A stretch of 64,000 bases of DNA from CAZMGV01 sp964565925. Lineage in GTDB: Bacteria > JAGRBM01 > JAHCIT01. The notes under the pieces were generated by a model that searched no databases, was not told where the DNA came from, and saw nothing but the letters and a program-made list of their open reading frames with translations. The translations under genes and the position numbers were made by a program. The stretch is from the NCBI GenBank assembly GCA_964565925.1, contig CAZMGV010000001.1:434001-498000 (forward strand), written 5' to 3'. Positions 45,524 through 54,468 of this stretch are shown here, piece by piece. Every line of letters starts with the position of its first letter. Within the stretch, counting starts at the first letter, position 1.

Positions 45524-46501
45524 GTGCCCGCGAAATCCGACAAAGCCGTCCATGATACGCTCGCCCGCCGCAGGCTGCTGGCCGGGCGCACCGACGCGTT
45601 CCGCGTGTCGCACTACGAACTCCACCCGGAGATCACGCTCGACTGCTACGCGGGGCATCTGCTCGCGACGGTTTATCCCAAAACGGAGAAGAACCCCGAA
45701 GGCGCCGCCCGCTACTGGTGCGAACAGGCCGCCCAGGGGCTGAAGGCGGTCCTCGGGATCGAGGTCTCCAGCGCCGTCTGGAAGCTGCGCCCCGATAACC
45801 TGTCGCACCTCCCGCCTGACGAGGCAGACAAGGCGTCCGGCGCCAGGACATTATTCGGCGAGCCCCCGGCCGACCGGTTCCAGATTCACGAGAACGGCGT
45901 GCCGCTGCTGGTCTCGATGCATGCCGGGTTTTCGACCGGGCTGTTTCTGGATATGCGGGACGGCCGGAAAGTGCTCGGCGCCCTCGTCCGCCGCCGGGCC
46001 GAATCCGGGAAAGCCCCGAAGGTCCTGAACCTCTTTTCGTATACCGGGGCGTTCTCGTCCGTCGCCGCCGCGGCGGGTGCCGAGAGCGTCACGGAAGTGG
46101 ACACGGGCGGCCGCTGGCTGGACTGGTCGAAGGACAACGCCGCGCTGTCCGGCGCCCAGGACCTGCTCATCCAGAAACAGCGTGACGCCATCGATTACCT
46201 GGAATACGCCGCGAGGCGGAACGAACTGTTCGACGTGATCGTCGCCGATCCGCCGTCTTACTCCACGAACAAGTCGGACCGGTTCACCGTGCGGGACGGT
46301 TATCTCAAGATGGTCCCGCTGTTCCAGAAGGTGCTTGCCAAAGACGGGCAGCTCATCGCCGCCTCCAATCACGGCGGCTGGACCTGGGCCGCGTTCAGAC
46401 AGGCGCTCACTTCGTTCCGGCTGGTCGAAAGAATACCGGCGCCGGAGGATTTCCCCGGCGCCGATTATCTGAAAGTCGGGCTGTTTGAGAAGATGCGTTA
46501 G
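45524..46501 (+). CDS. RlmI/RlmK-like class I rRNA methyltransferase
   Basis: This 325-residue protein has a region FQIHENGVPLLVSMHAGFSTGLFLDMRDGR leading into the Rossmann fold, motif I NLFSYTGAFSSVAAAAGA, EVDTGGRWLDWSKDNAAL, and the DPPSYSTNKSDRF catalytic motif typical of RlmI/RlmK-type 23S rRNA cytosine methyltransferases. The PUA domain found at the N-terminus of many relatives is not obvious here. The start is GTG at 45524 and the gene lies 14 bases after the lipid-kinase-like gene. Confidence 0.83.
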   Translation: MPAKSDKAVHDTLARRRLLAGRTDAFRVSHYELHPEITLDCYAGHLLATVYPKTEKNPEGAARYWCEQAAQGLKAVLGIEVSSAVWKLRPDNLSHLPPDEADKASGARTLFGEPPADRFQIHENGVPLLVSMHAGFSTGLFLDMRDGRKVLGALVRRRAESGKAPKVLNLFSYTGAFSSVAAAAGAESVTEVDTGGRWLDWSKDNAALSGAQDLLIQKQRDAIDYLEYAARRNELFDVIVADPPSYSTNKSDRFTVRDGYLKMVPLFQKVLAKDGQLIAASNHGGWTWAAFRQALTSFRLVERIPAPEDFPGADYLKVGLFEKMR

Positions 46502-46518
46502 AACCCGACCGGGTCCCC

Positions 46519-47724
46519 CTAGAAACTGACCCAGTCCACCTTCGGCGGATTCTTGGCGAGCTTCTTGAAGTAGTTGCGCGCGATCACCATCCGGTGCACT
46601 TCCGACGGTCCGTCGTAGATCCTGAACGCACGGCCTTCGCGGAAAAACCGTTCCACCGGCGTGTCGCCCGAGTAGCCCAGCCCGCCCATCACCTGCACGG
46701 CACGGTCGAACACCCGGTTCACCGCTTCCGAGGCGTAGAGCTTCGCCATCGAGGTCTCCTCGCGGGCTTCGTCGCCCTGATCGAGCAGCCACGCGGCCTG
46801 AAGGGTCACGAGCTTGGCGGCGTGGAGGTCCAGCACCGAATCGGCCACCGACCACTGCGTGTGCTGGTGATCGGACAGTTTCACCTTGAACGCCTCGCGC
46901 TGCGTGGCCCGGAAGGCCATCAGCTCCAGCGCGCGTTCGGCGGCACCGATCCAGCGCATGCAGTGCGTGAGGCGCGCCGGCCCGAGGCGGATCTGCATCA
47001 GCTTGAACCCTTCGCCCTCTTTGCCGAGCATCGCCGACTGCGGCACCCGGACGTTCTGGATGACCATTTCGCAGTGGCCGCCCGGGCCGTGCGTGCCCAG
47101 CACCGGGACCATGCGCTTCACGGTGAAACCGGGCGTGTTCATCGGGACCAGAAAGAGCGAGACGCCTTCGTGCGCCTTCACGTTCGGATTGGTCACACCC
47201 GCGAATATACAGAACCCGGCGCCCATGGCGCCGGTCGTGAACCACTTGTGGCCGTTCAGCACCCAGTCGTCGCCGTTACGGACGGCGGTGGACTTCACCA
47301 TGCTGGCGTCGGCGCCCACGCCCTGGGCCGGCTCCGTCATGCCGAAGCAGGAGCGGAACTTTCCGTCCACCAGCGGCTTCAGGTACTGCGCCGTCTGCTC
47401 GGCGTTGGCCGCCTTGTGCAGCAGGTGCATGTTCCCTTCGTCCGGGGCGGCGCAGTTCAAGGCCACCGGGCCGATCAGCGAGCGGCCCGCTGCCATGAAC
47501 ACGAACGCCGTCTCGACATGCGAGAGCCCGTGCCCTCCCAGCTCTTTGGGCAGATGCGGCGTGTAAATGCCCGCCGCCTTCGCCTTGCCGCGCATCTCGG
47601 CGATCACGTCGTCGGGCAGATGGTCGGAATCCTCCCGCATTTCGTAGGGGATCACGACGTCGTCGACGAACTTCTTGACCTTGTCGGCGAGCTCGCGGGC
47701 GCGCTGGGGAACACTGAACTCCAT
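46519..47724 (-). CDS. Acyl-CoA dehydrogenase
   Basis: The 401-residue protein follows the acyl-CoA dehydrogenase fold with N-terminal helices, FGMTEPAQGVGADAS, KWFTTGAM and MVIQNVRVPQ in the beta domain, and MGGLGYSGDTPVERFFREGRAFRIYDGPSEVHRMVIAR in the C-terminal domain. The catalytic base cannot be assigned by sight. It should oxidise a CoA thioester, using FAD and electron-transfer flavoprotein. It lies alone between oppositely directed genes, apart from a small unknown gene upstream. Confidence 0.92.
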   Translation of the reverse strand: MEFSVPQRARELADKVKKFVDDVVIPYEMREDSDHLPDDVIAEMRGKAKAAGIYTPHLPKELGGHGLSHVETAFVFMAAGRSLIGPVALNCAAPDEGNMHLLHKAANAEQTAQYLKPLVDGKFRSCFGMTEPAQGVGADASMVKSTAVRNGDDWVLNGHKWFTTGAMGAGFCIFAGVTNPNVKAHEGVSLFLVPMNTPGFTVKRMVPVLGTHGPGGHCEMVIQNVRVPQSAMLGKEGEGFKLMQIRLGPARLTHCMRWIGAAERALELMAFRATQREAFKVKLSDHQHTQWSVADSVLDLHAAKLVTLQAAWLLDQGDEAREETSMAKLYASEAVNRVFDRAVQVMGGLGYSGDTPVERFFREGRAFRIYDGPSEVHRMVIARNYFKKLAKNPPKVDWVSF

Positions 47725-47807
47725 AAATCACTCCTGTAATAAAGATAGTCGGGGGAACCGGCCGTTATACGGCCGTCAGAATCGCCGGTGAACAGCGAAG
47801 CCCGATT

Positions 47808-48341
47808 TCAGTCGAGCTTCCAGTCCGTTTTCCGGTACCGTTCGAGAATAAAGAAGTTGCTCGGCACGCAGACCGGGCCGAACCGCAGATACGCCTTGCC
47901 AATGAACACGTCCGGGTTCGAGGCGTAGGGCTGGACCATGTAGTCGCGCAGCATCCACGGGTCGAACAGGCCGTTCCGGGCGTTGCTGCCGTAGTTCAGG
48001 ATCGTGGCGTTCGGGTAGTAGTTGTCGCTCTCGGACGCCTTCACCGGATAGACGTCGTAGAAGCCGAACCGCTTGGGTTCCGCCCCCTTGTAGTCCCAGG
48101 GGCCCTTGAGGCCCACCTGCTTGACGGAGACGTTATACCCTTCGACCTCGCCCCTGGCGTTCCTGAACATTCCCTTGATGAACTGCTGGATGCCGAGGTA
48201 TTTCGCGAAAAACGGCGTGTTGAACCCGCGGAACTCGTACCCGGCGAACAGTTCCGGCGCGGGCAGCTGCCCGGCCCGGAAGATCTTCTCCAGTTCCGCG
48301 TTCGACGAAGTCGCCAGCTCTTCGTATTTCAGGTCGCTCAT
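47808..48341 (-). CDS. Conserved-looking protein of unknown function
   Basis: The 177-residue soluble protein has a tyrosine- and phenylalanine-rich sequence (PAPELFAGYEFRGFNTPFFAKYLG, GLKGPWDYKGAEPKRFGFYDVYPV, LNYGSNARNGLFDPWMLRDYMV, PSNFFILERYRKT) that resembles a small beta-rich lipid- or acyl-related fold such as DUF4334 proteins. No catalytic motif is evident. It lies 83 bases upstream of the acyl-CoA dehydrogenase on the same strand and is divergent from the hydrolase, suggesting a common fatty-acid theme. The start is ATG at 48341. Confidence 0.5.
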   Translation of the reverse strand: MSDLKYEELATSSNAELEKIFRAGQLPAPELFAGYEFRGFNTPFFAKYLGIQQFIKGMFRNARGEVEGYNVSVKQVGLKGPWDYKGAEPKRFGFYDVYPVKASESDNYYPNATILNYGSNARNGLFDPWMLRDYMVQPYASNPDVFIGKAYLRFGPVCVPSNFFILERYRKTDWKLD

Positions 48342-48516
48342 TTGTCATCCCTCCGGGCTGAACATGGTTCACCGCCAGCCACAATCTCCATCCGAATCAG
48401 CCGGGTAGTGACGGCCGCAGTGACAGGCAGGTCAGTTCTTACCGGATAACAATGAAAAGCGGCAAGTGCGTGACCGAAGGTTGGCCGCCACCCCCAACGG
48501 TGTTAAAACACCGGCA

Positions 48517-49413
48517 ATGGACGACTTCCGCCCCATCAAGCTCACGGCCAACGGACTCACCTTCTCGGCGCTGGAGGCGGGCAAGGGACCGCTGGTGCTG
48601 CTGCTCCACGGCTTTCCGGACCACAACCGGACCTGGCATCACCAGCTTCAGGCGCTTGCGGACGCCGGTTACCGGGCCGTAGCCCCGCTTATGCGGGGTT
48701 ACGAGCCGTCGTCGCAGCCCGCCGACGGTGACTACCACGTCGTCCGGTTTGCCGAAGACGTGATCGGCTGGATGGATTGCCTGAAAGCCGACCGCTGCCA
48801 CCTGGTCGGTCACGACTGGGGCGCGATCACCACCTATGCGGCCGGGACGCTGGCGCCAAGACGCTTCCATTCGCTCTCGACGCTGGCCGTTCCGCACCTG
48901 CGGCGGATGCCGCGCGGCATCCGCGAACTGCCCGGCCAGATGCGCAACTCCTGGTACATGATGTTCTTCCAGCTCCGGTTCGTCGCCGACGCCGTCGTCG
49001 AACGCGGCGACTGGGCGTTTATCGAGAAGCTGTGGCGCGACTGGTCGCCCGGCTGGAACTGGCCGCCCGAGGAGATGGCCGCGCTGAAGAAAACCTTCGC
49101 GCAACCGGGCGTCAAGAAGGCGGCGCTGGGCTACTACCGGGCGTTCTTCGATCCGATTTCGCAGGCCTCCAAAGACACCCGCAAGCTCACGAACTCCAAA
49201 GTCACCGTGCCGACGCTCGCGCTGACGGGTGCGACCGACGGCTGCATGGATACGCGGCTCTACGACATCGTCATGCAGCCTGAAGATTTCCCCAACGGCC
49301 TGCGGGTCGTACGTGTGCAGGGCGCCGGGCATTTCCTCCAGCAGGAGAAACCGGAAGACGTCAACCGGTACCTTCTCGAATGGATCCGGGAACACCACCC
49401 GACTGCAGGCTGA
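48517..49413 (+). CDS. Epoxide-hydrolase-like alpha/beta hydrolase
   Basis: The 298-residue protein has an alpha/beta fold with oxyanion motif HGFPDHNRTW, a nucleophile elbow VGHDWGA with aspartate, and the histidine in GAGHFLQQEKPED. An aspartate nucleophile points to epoxide hydrolases or haloalkane dehalogenases. The lid region (LRRMPRGIRELPGQMRNSWYMM) fits epoxide hydrolases. The start is ATG at 48517 (MDDFRP). It is divergent from the unknown gene and is followed after 45 bases by a GMC oxidase, possibly part of the same oxidation pathway. Confidence 0.86.
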   Translation: MDDFRPIKLTANGLTFSALEAGKGPLVLLLHGFPDHNRTWHHQLQALADAGYRAVAPLMRGYEPSSQPADGDYHVVRFAEDVIGWMDCLKADRCHLVGHDWGAITTYAAGTLAPRRFHSLSTLAVPHLRRMPRGIRELPGQMRNSWYMMFFQLRFVADAVVERGDWAFIEKLWRDWSPGWNWPPEEMAALKKTFAQPGVKKAALGYYRAFFDPISQASKDTRKLTNSKVTVPTLALTGATDGCMDTRLYDIVMQPEDFPNGLRVVRVQGAGHFLQQEKPEDVNRYLLEWIREHHPTAG

Positions 49414-49458
49414 CCGCCGGCTGACGGGAAGCGGTCGAGCGCGGATATATAGAAGACT

Positions 49459-51348
49459 ATGCCTTTCACCCCTGAACAACGCCGCCAGCTGCTCGCCCTC
49501 GGACAGGCGATTATTCCGGACGGACGGATCTTTCCGGGTGTGACGGAACGTTCCGCCGAACGGGTGGAGAACTATCTCTCCCACGGCGGGCTGGCGGCCG
49601 GTTTCGCGCGGCTGCTCCAGACGCTCGACCTCTTTACCCGCGCCCGCAAAGGCGTCGGGTTCGCCGACCTGTCCCGTGAAGAGCGCGAAGAGCTGCTCAC
49701 CGGCTGGAGTTCCGCCGGTGTCGCCGGCCGGGCGTTGTTCATGGGCCTGACGTCCCCCTTCAAGGCGACCCACTTCGACGACCCCGAGGTCTACACCGCC
49801 ATGGGGTGCGTCTATGAATTTCACGGCAAGCCCGAGCCGCCCGAGCGGTGGCGCCAGCAGGTGATGGCGGGCGATTCGATCTCCGAAGGTGAAGAGATCG
49901 AGTGCGACATCGTCGTCGTCGGCACGGGCGCCGGCGGGGCCGTGTTCGGCAAGGAGCTGGCCGAGAAGGGTTATGCCGTCGCCTTCATCGAAGAAGGCGA
50001 ATGGCGGGACCGCGACGCCTTCACCGGCCGTTCGCTCGAGATGCACCGCAAGCACCACCGGGGCGCCGGAGTCACCGGGACCGTTGGCAACGCGTTTATC
50101 GCCGTGCCCATGGGCCGTCTCGTGGGCGGCTCCACCGCGATCAACACCGGCACCTGCTTCCGGACGCCGGACTGGATTCTCGACAAATGGGTCCACGAGT
50201 TCGGCCTCAAGGGGTTCGAGCCCGAGACGATGCGCCCCTATTTCGAACGGGTGGAGCGGGAACTCCAGGTGGAGGACCCCGACCCCAAATACCTGGGCGG
50301 CATTCCGAGGGTCATCGCGCGCGGCTGCGACAAGCTCGGCTGGTCGCACAGGGTCATCAGGCGCAACGCCCCCGGTTGCGACGGTTCCGGCGTGTGCGAC
50401 TTCGGCTGCCCGACCGAGGCGCGCCGCTCCACCAATATTTCGTATATTCCTCCGGCGCTTAAATGCGGCGCGGTCCTCTATACCGGCCTTGCCGCCAAAC
50501 GGGTGCGGATCGAGAACGGCAAGGCCGTGGGGATCGAGGCCGTCACCCGCGACGGCAGGGTGAAGAAGTTCCGCTCGCGCGTCACGGCGCTCGCCTGCGG
50601 GACGATGCTCACCCCGGTGCTGCTCGCCGATCAGGGGATCTGCAACAGTTCCGGCTGGCTCGGTCGCAATCTTTCGGTGCATCCGTCGGGCAACGCGTCG
50701 GCGCTCTTCGACGAGGAGATCCGCGCTTACTCGTCGATTCCGTCCGGCTACACCTGCGACCAGTGGCACAAGGACGGCATCCTGATGAACGGCGCCGGGG
50801 CGCCGCTCGACATGACCCCCATGATGTTCCCGTTCATCGGCCGCAAACTGATGGAAGTGATGGAGGCGGCCGACCGGGTCGCCGGGTTCGGCTATCTCAT
50901 CACCGACAGCAGCAACGGGCGGCTCGTGAGACTGCCGGGCGGGCGGCGGATCTGGTACAAGAACCTTCTGGAAAAAGACCTGCGCGACCTCAAGACCGGC
51001 CTGATCCGGACGGTCGAGGTGTTCCAGGCGGCCGGCGCCAAAGAGATCTATCCGATGCTTCCCGGCCACGACATCATCAGGACCGACAAGGATTTCGACA
51101 AGCTGCGGAAAGCCGACATCAAGCCCTGGCAGTGGACCCCGGTGGGTTTCCACCCCCTGGGGACGACCCGCATGGGCCCGAGCCGCAAGGATTCGGTACT
51201 GGATCTGGACCACCAGAGCTGGGACGTGCCGAACCTCTATGTCGTGGACGGCGGCGCCGCGCCCTCCGCCATCAGCGTGAACTCCCAGGTCACGATCATG
51301 ACCCTCGCCACACGGGCGGCATTGCGGCTGGCCGAGAAACTCGGCTGA
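49459..51348 (+). CDS. GMC-family alcohol oxidase with gluconate-dehydrogenase-subunit-3-like N-terminus
   Basis: Of the 629 residues, 1-130 are helical and begin MPFTPEQRRQLLALGQAIIPDG, like the small helical subunit of membrane dehydrogenases; from about 149 there is a GMC flavoprotein with DIVVVGTGAGGAVFGKE (GTGAGG 155-160), PMGRLVGGSTAINTGTCFR, a cysteine cluster near 310-320 (GCDGSGVCDFGC) and the catalytic histidine in GFHPLGTTRMG. This fits long-chain (fatty) alcohol oxidases or sterol oxidases. It would oxidise a lipid alcohol with FAD. No signal peptide is apparent. Confidence 0.85.
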   Translation: MPFTPEQRRQLLALGQAIIPDGRIFPGVTERSAERVENYLSHGGLAAGFARLLQTLDLFTRARKGVGFADLSREEREELLTGWSSAGVAGRALFMGLTSPFKATHFDDPEVYTAMGCVYEFHGKPEPPERWRQQVMAGDSISEGEEIECDIVVVGTGAGGAVFGKELAEKGYAVAFIEEGEWRDRDAFTGRSLEMHRKHHRGAGVTGTVGNAFIAVPMGRLVGGSTAINTGTCFRTPDWILDKWVHEFGLKGFEPETMRPYFERVERELQVEDPDPKYLGGIPRVIARGCDKLGWSHRVIRRNAPGCDGSGVCDFGCPTEARRSTNISYIPPALKCGAVLYTGLAAKRVRIENGKAVGIEAVTRDGRVKKFRSRVTALACGTMLTPVLLADQGICNSSGWLGRNLSVHPSGNASALFDEEIRAYSSIPSGYTCDQWHKDGILMNGAGAPLDMTPMMFPFIGRKLMEVMEAADRVAGFGYLITDSSNGRLVRLPGGRRIWYKNLLEKDLRDLKTGLIRTVEVFQAAGAKEIYPMLPGHDIIRTDKDFDKLRKADIKPWQWTPVGFHPLGTTRMGPSRKDSVLDLDHQSWDVPNLYVVDGGAAPSAISVNSQVTIMTLATRAALRLAEKLG

Positions 51349-51387
51349 AGTTGCCCAAAACCCGGTAAATCCGGTATCCTTTGCACT

Positions 51388-51705
51388 GTGACTGGTTCGC
51401 CGAACATCGAAATTCCTAAAGAACGGATCGCTGATTTCTGCCACCGGTGGAAAGTGGCGGAGCTGTCGCTTTTCGGTTCGGTACTCCGCGACGATTTCAG
51501 CCCCGCAAGCGACGTGGATGTACTCGTCCAGTTTATTCCGGGATCGACCGTAACCATCGGAACGATGGTTACCATGAAGGAAGAGCTGGAAAGCCTGTTC
51601 CGCCGGAAGGTGGACATACTCACCAAAAAGGCCGTTCAGGCGAGCAAAAATCCATTACGCAAGAAGGCGATTCTCGGTGGCGCTCAAATCGTCTATTCTT
51701 CGTGA
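51388..51705 (+). CDS. mntA: MntA-like minimal nucleotidyltransferase antitoxin
   Basis: The 105-residue protein has the nucleotidyltransferase motif GS-x10-DVD (G30, S31, D42, D44) in SLFGSVLRDDFSPASDVDVLV. It should inactivate its HEPN partner by adding nucleotides (AMPylation in well-studied pairs). The start is GTG at 51388. Its 3' end overlaps hepT by 29 bases. The pair is more AT-rich than the flanking genes. Confidence 0.85.
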   Translation: MTGSPNIEIPKERIADFCHRWKVAELSLFGSVLRDDFSPASDVDVLVQFIPGSTVTIGTMVTMKEELESLFRRKVDILTKKAVQASKNPLRKKAILGGAQIVYSS

Positions 51706-52036
51706 TCTCGGATATCTTGAGGATATTCTCGAATCCGCCCGCAGTATCCGGAAGAATGTGACCAGCATGACAAGGGAGCAGTTCCACCTGGATGAAAATA
51801 TCCGTGATGCCGTGGTCAGACGCTTCGAAGTCATCGTCGAAGCCTCCAAGCGGGTAAGCGATACGACAAAAGCGGAGATTCCCGCCAACTGGAAAGAACT
51901 GGCGGGATTTCGCGACTTCCTCGCTCACAATTACGATACCATCGATTACGATATTGTCTGGGATTCTGCGGTTATCGATTTGCCGGATGCCGTAAAGGTC
52001 ATCGAATCCTATGTAGCGGCAAAGCAAGGCGATTAA
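51677..52036 (+). CDS. hepT: HepT-like HEPN toxin
   Basis: This 119-residue helical protein has the HEPN ribonuclease motif R-x4-H-x-Y (R79, H84, Y86) in RDFLAHNYDTID. It should be an RNase whose activity is blocked by MntA. It starts with GTG at 51677, inside the end of mntA, and ends only six bases before hemB, so it may share a transcript with this essential heme gene. Confidence 0.87.
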   Translation: MALKSSILRDLGYLEDILESARSIRKNVTSMTREQFHLDENIRDAVVRRFEVIVEASKRVSDTTKAEIPANWKELAGFRDFLAHNYDTIDYDIVWDSAVIDLPDAVKVIESYVAAKQGD

Positions 52037-52042
52037 AGCAGA

Positions 52043-53047
52043 ATGTCTGAAAACAACGATAACCCCGGCCTCCTGGTCCGCCCGAGACGCCTGCGCCGGT
52101 CGCCTGTGCTGCGCGATCTGGTGGCCGAAACATCGCTCACGATGAACGACCTGATCCAGGGCGTTTTCGCCGCCCCCGGCAAAGGGGTGAAGCAGGAAAT
52201 TACGTCCATGCCCGGCGTCCACCGCATGAGCGTGGACGTGCTGGTGGACTACGCCCGCGAAATCGAAAAGGCGGGCGTCAGAGGGCTGATGGTGTTCGGC
52301 ATCCCCGAATCGAAAGACGAACTGGGCACAGGCGCCCACGCCCACGACGGCATCGTCCAGCGTGCGCTGGAAGCGCTCAAAAAATCCGGCACCAAACTGC
52401 TGCTCGTCGCCGACACCTGCTTCTGCGAATACACGTCGTCGGGCCACTGCGGCGTGATCTCCAAGGACAAGCTGTCGGTAGTCGACAACGACAGGACGCT
52501 GACGGAGCTGGAGAAAGTCGCCGTCTCGCAGGCCAACGCCGGGGCGGACGTCATCGCCCCGAGCGGTATGATGGACGGCACGGTGGCGTCGCTACGGGCC
52601 GCTCTGGACGGCGCCGGCCACAGCCACATCCCGCTCATGATGTATTCGGTGAAATACGCGTCGGCCTACTACGGGCCGTTCCGCGAGGCCGCCGACGGCG
52701 CGCCGCAGTTCGGCGACCGCCGCAGCTACCAGATGGATTTGCGCAACGGCCGCGAGGCGCTGGTCGAGGCCTCGCTCGATCTCGACGAAGGCGCCGACAT
52801 CATCATGGTGAAACCGGCGCTGGCCTATCTGGATATTATCCGGCGCGTGCGCGAGATCTCCGACCGGCCGGTAGCCGCTTACAATGTGTCGGGCGAATAT
52901 TCGATGGTGAAAGCCGCCGCGAAAAATGGCTGGATCGACGAGAAGGCCGTCGTCATCGAGAACCTCACCGCCATGAAGCGCGCCGGGACCGACCTCATCA
53001 TCACGTACCACGCACCGGACGTCGCCCGGTGGCTCCGGAATGGCTGA
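52043..53047 (+). CDS. hemB: Delta-aminolevulinic acid dehydratase (porphobilinogen synthase)
   Basis: The 334-residue enzyme joins two 5-aminolevulinates to porphobilinogen in heme synthesis. Zinc-type cysteines lie at C126, C128 and C136 (DTCFCEYTSSGHCG), and the two active lysines in YSVKYASAYYGPFR (K204) and IIMVKPALAYL (K257). The length is normal. It overlaps the next gene by eight bases. Upstream is the MntA-HepT pair. Confidence 0.97.
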   Translation: MSENNDNPGLLVRPRRLRRSPVLRDLVAETSLTMNDLIQGVFAAPGKGVKQEITSMPGVHRMSVDVLVDYAREIEKAGVRGLMVFGIPESKDELGTGAHAHDGIVQRALEALKKSGTKLLLVADTCFCEYTSSGHCGVISKDKLSVVDNDRTLTELEKVAVSQANAGADVIAPSGMMDGTVASLRAALDGAGHSHIPLMMYSVKYASAYYGPFREAADGAPQFGDRRSYQMDLRNGREALVEASLDLDEGADIIMVKPALAYLDIIRRVREISDRPVAAYNVSGEYSMVKAAAKNGWIDEKAVVIENLTAMKRAGTDLIITYHAPDVARWLRNG

Positions 53048-53606
53048 AGACCTCGTCGTCATCATTTACGGCTGGCAGGCCTCCAATCCGGGCCACTGGC
53101 AATGGTGGATCCACGAGGAGCTGAAGAAGTGCGGCGTGAACGTGCAGTTTCCGCAGCTCTCCGATCCGTTTCACCCGAAAAAAGACGTCTGGATACGCGA
53201 ACTGCGCAACCTCGTCGAACCCCATCCGGGGCCGGTCCACGTTCTCACCCATTCGCTGGGGGTGTGGGCCTCCGACTGGCTGGTAAACGAGACAGACCGG
53301 AAGTTCGAATCCGTCCTGCTGGCGGCGCCGCCGTCGCCGGAAATGTTCTTCGAAGACGTCGAGACGTTCTTCCCGCCGCCGCAGAAGGTGGAGCGGTGGA
53401 GGTCGCAGGTGAAGCACCGCCAGATGGTCTGCGGCGACGACGACCTGTATATCGAACTGGGCGAACTGGAAAAGCTGGCTAAGAACGTCTTTGACTGCCC
53501 GATGAACGTGGTGCCCAACGGCGGCCACATCAATATCGATTCGGGGTTCGGACCGTTCCCCTATGCGCTGGAATTTTTGAAGAAGGCGGGCGTGAAGGGG
53601 CTTTAG
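53040..53606 (+). CDS. RBBP9/YdeN-like serine hydrolase
   Basis: The 188-residue alpha/beta protein shows VVIIYGWQASNPGHWQWW at the start, the nucleophile THSLG in VLTHSLGVWAS, and the histidine in VPNGGHINIDSG, matching RBBP9-like small serine hydrolases. Substrates are unknown. The ATG overlaps hemB by eight bases, so translation is likely coupled. Confidence 0.85.
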   Translation: MAEDLVVIIYGWQASNPGHWQWWIHEELKKCGVNVQFPQLSDPFHPKKDVWIRELRNLVEPHPGPVHVLTHSLGVWASDWLVNETDRKFESVLLAAPPSPEMFFEDVETFFPPPQKVERWRSQVKHRQMVCGDDDLYIELGELEKLAKNVFDCPMNVVPNGGHINIDSGFGPFPYALEFLKKAGVKGL

Positions 53607-53638
53607 CGGCTTCCGCGGTGGTCTTTAGCCCCGCCCGT

Positions 53639-54055
53639 CTACCTGTCCCCTGCTCCCACGGTCTTCAGCCAGATTCCGGCCGCGAGCCCCCAGACCAGGT
53701 TGAAGAAGATCACGAACACCGGCGTGAGCGTCCCCAGTTCGAACCCCAGGAACCCTTTTCCCTGCTGAAACGGGAAGAAGTAGAGCAGCGTGGCGATGGT
53801 CGGCCCGAAGCTCATCACCAGCCCTTTAACGATCACCGACCCTCCGCCCACCGGAAAGAGGAACAGCATTCCCCACATTCCGCCCCAGACGATCCGGGGG
53901 TAGAGCCAGCCGGCCGACAGCGGCGGGGCCATGTGGACGCCCATCGAGGCGGTGATCCCCTTCCAGCCGAAGAACCAGACGACGAGGCTGTTAATAAGTG
54001 CGCCAACGGCGCCGGCCGTGAAACAGTGGGACAGTTCGGTGATAAATTTCTTCAT
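53639..54055 (-). CDS. Small integral membrane protein, unknown
   Basis: The 138-residue protein has about four hydrophobic segments (10-30, 48-66, 75-96, 108-130) and starts MKKFITELSHCFTAGAVGAL. The family is not identified; it resembles proteins of unknown function found singly in proteobacteria. No catalytic motif is visible. It ends 32 bases from the convergent hydrolase gene. Confidence 0.6.
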   Translation of the reverse strand: MKKFITELSHCFTAGAVGALINSLVVWFFGWKGITASMGVHMAPPLSAGWLYPRIVWGGMWGMLFLFPVGGGSVIVKGLVMSFGPTIATLLYFFPFQQGKGFLGFELGTLTPVFVIFFNLVWGLAAGIWLKTVGAGDR

Positions 54056-54105
54056 GGATTAAATAAGGAGTCCTGGTAAGCGCCTGGCAGCGAACGTGGT
54101 TCCGG

Positions 54106-54468
54106 TCAGCCGATCCCGAGCAGTTGCGCGGCGCGGGTTTTGAGGTCCGCGGGGCTGTAGGGTTTTGCCAGATAGCCGTCGGCGCCCGCTTTCGTCGCCT
54201 CTTTCTCGTCGCCGGTGGCGGTGAGAATCAGGACCGGAATGTGTTTCGTTTCGGGATCATTCTTGATGGCCCGCGTGGCGTCATAGCCGTTGACCTTGGG
54301 CATACCTACATCCATTATAATCAGATCGGGATTGGCCGAGCGGGCCATTGAGATAGCCTCGCTGCCATCGGTCGCTTCCAGGAAATCCACATCAAGCGAC
54401 CTGAGCGAATTCCGGATCAGCTTCGAAAGGGTCTCGAAATCTTCTGCTATGAGAATCCGTTTTTTCAC
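54106..54468 (-). CDS. Stand-alone CheY-like response regulator
   Basis: The 120-residue receiver domain has LIAEDFETLSK, the phospho-acceptor aspartate near residue 52 in LIIMDVGMPKVNG, threonine in LILTATG and the lysine in LAKPYSP. No output domain is present. It may work with a kinase elsewhere. It is divergent from the TPR lipoprotein with overlapping starts (see that entry). Confidence 0.88.
   Translation of the reverse strand: MKKRILIAEDFETLSKLIRNSLRSLDVDFLEATDGSEAISMARSANPDLIIMDVGMPKVNGYDATRAIKNDPETKHIPVLILTATGDEKEATKAGADGYLAKPYSPADLKTRAAQLLGIG

Noticed and set aside
48439..51444. Open frame of 1001 codons on the minus strand
   Set aside because: It lies antisense to the hydrolase and GMC oxidase, whose protein motifs are complete; the long frame is a by-product of high GC and has a low-complexity, arginine-rich translation.
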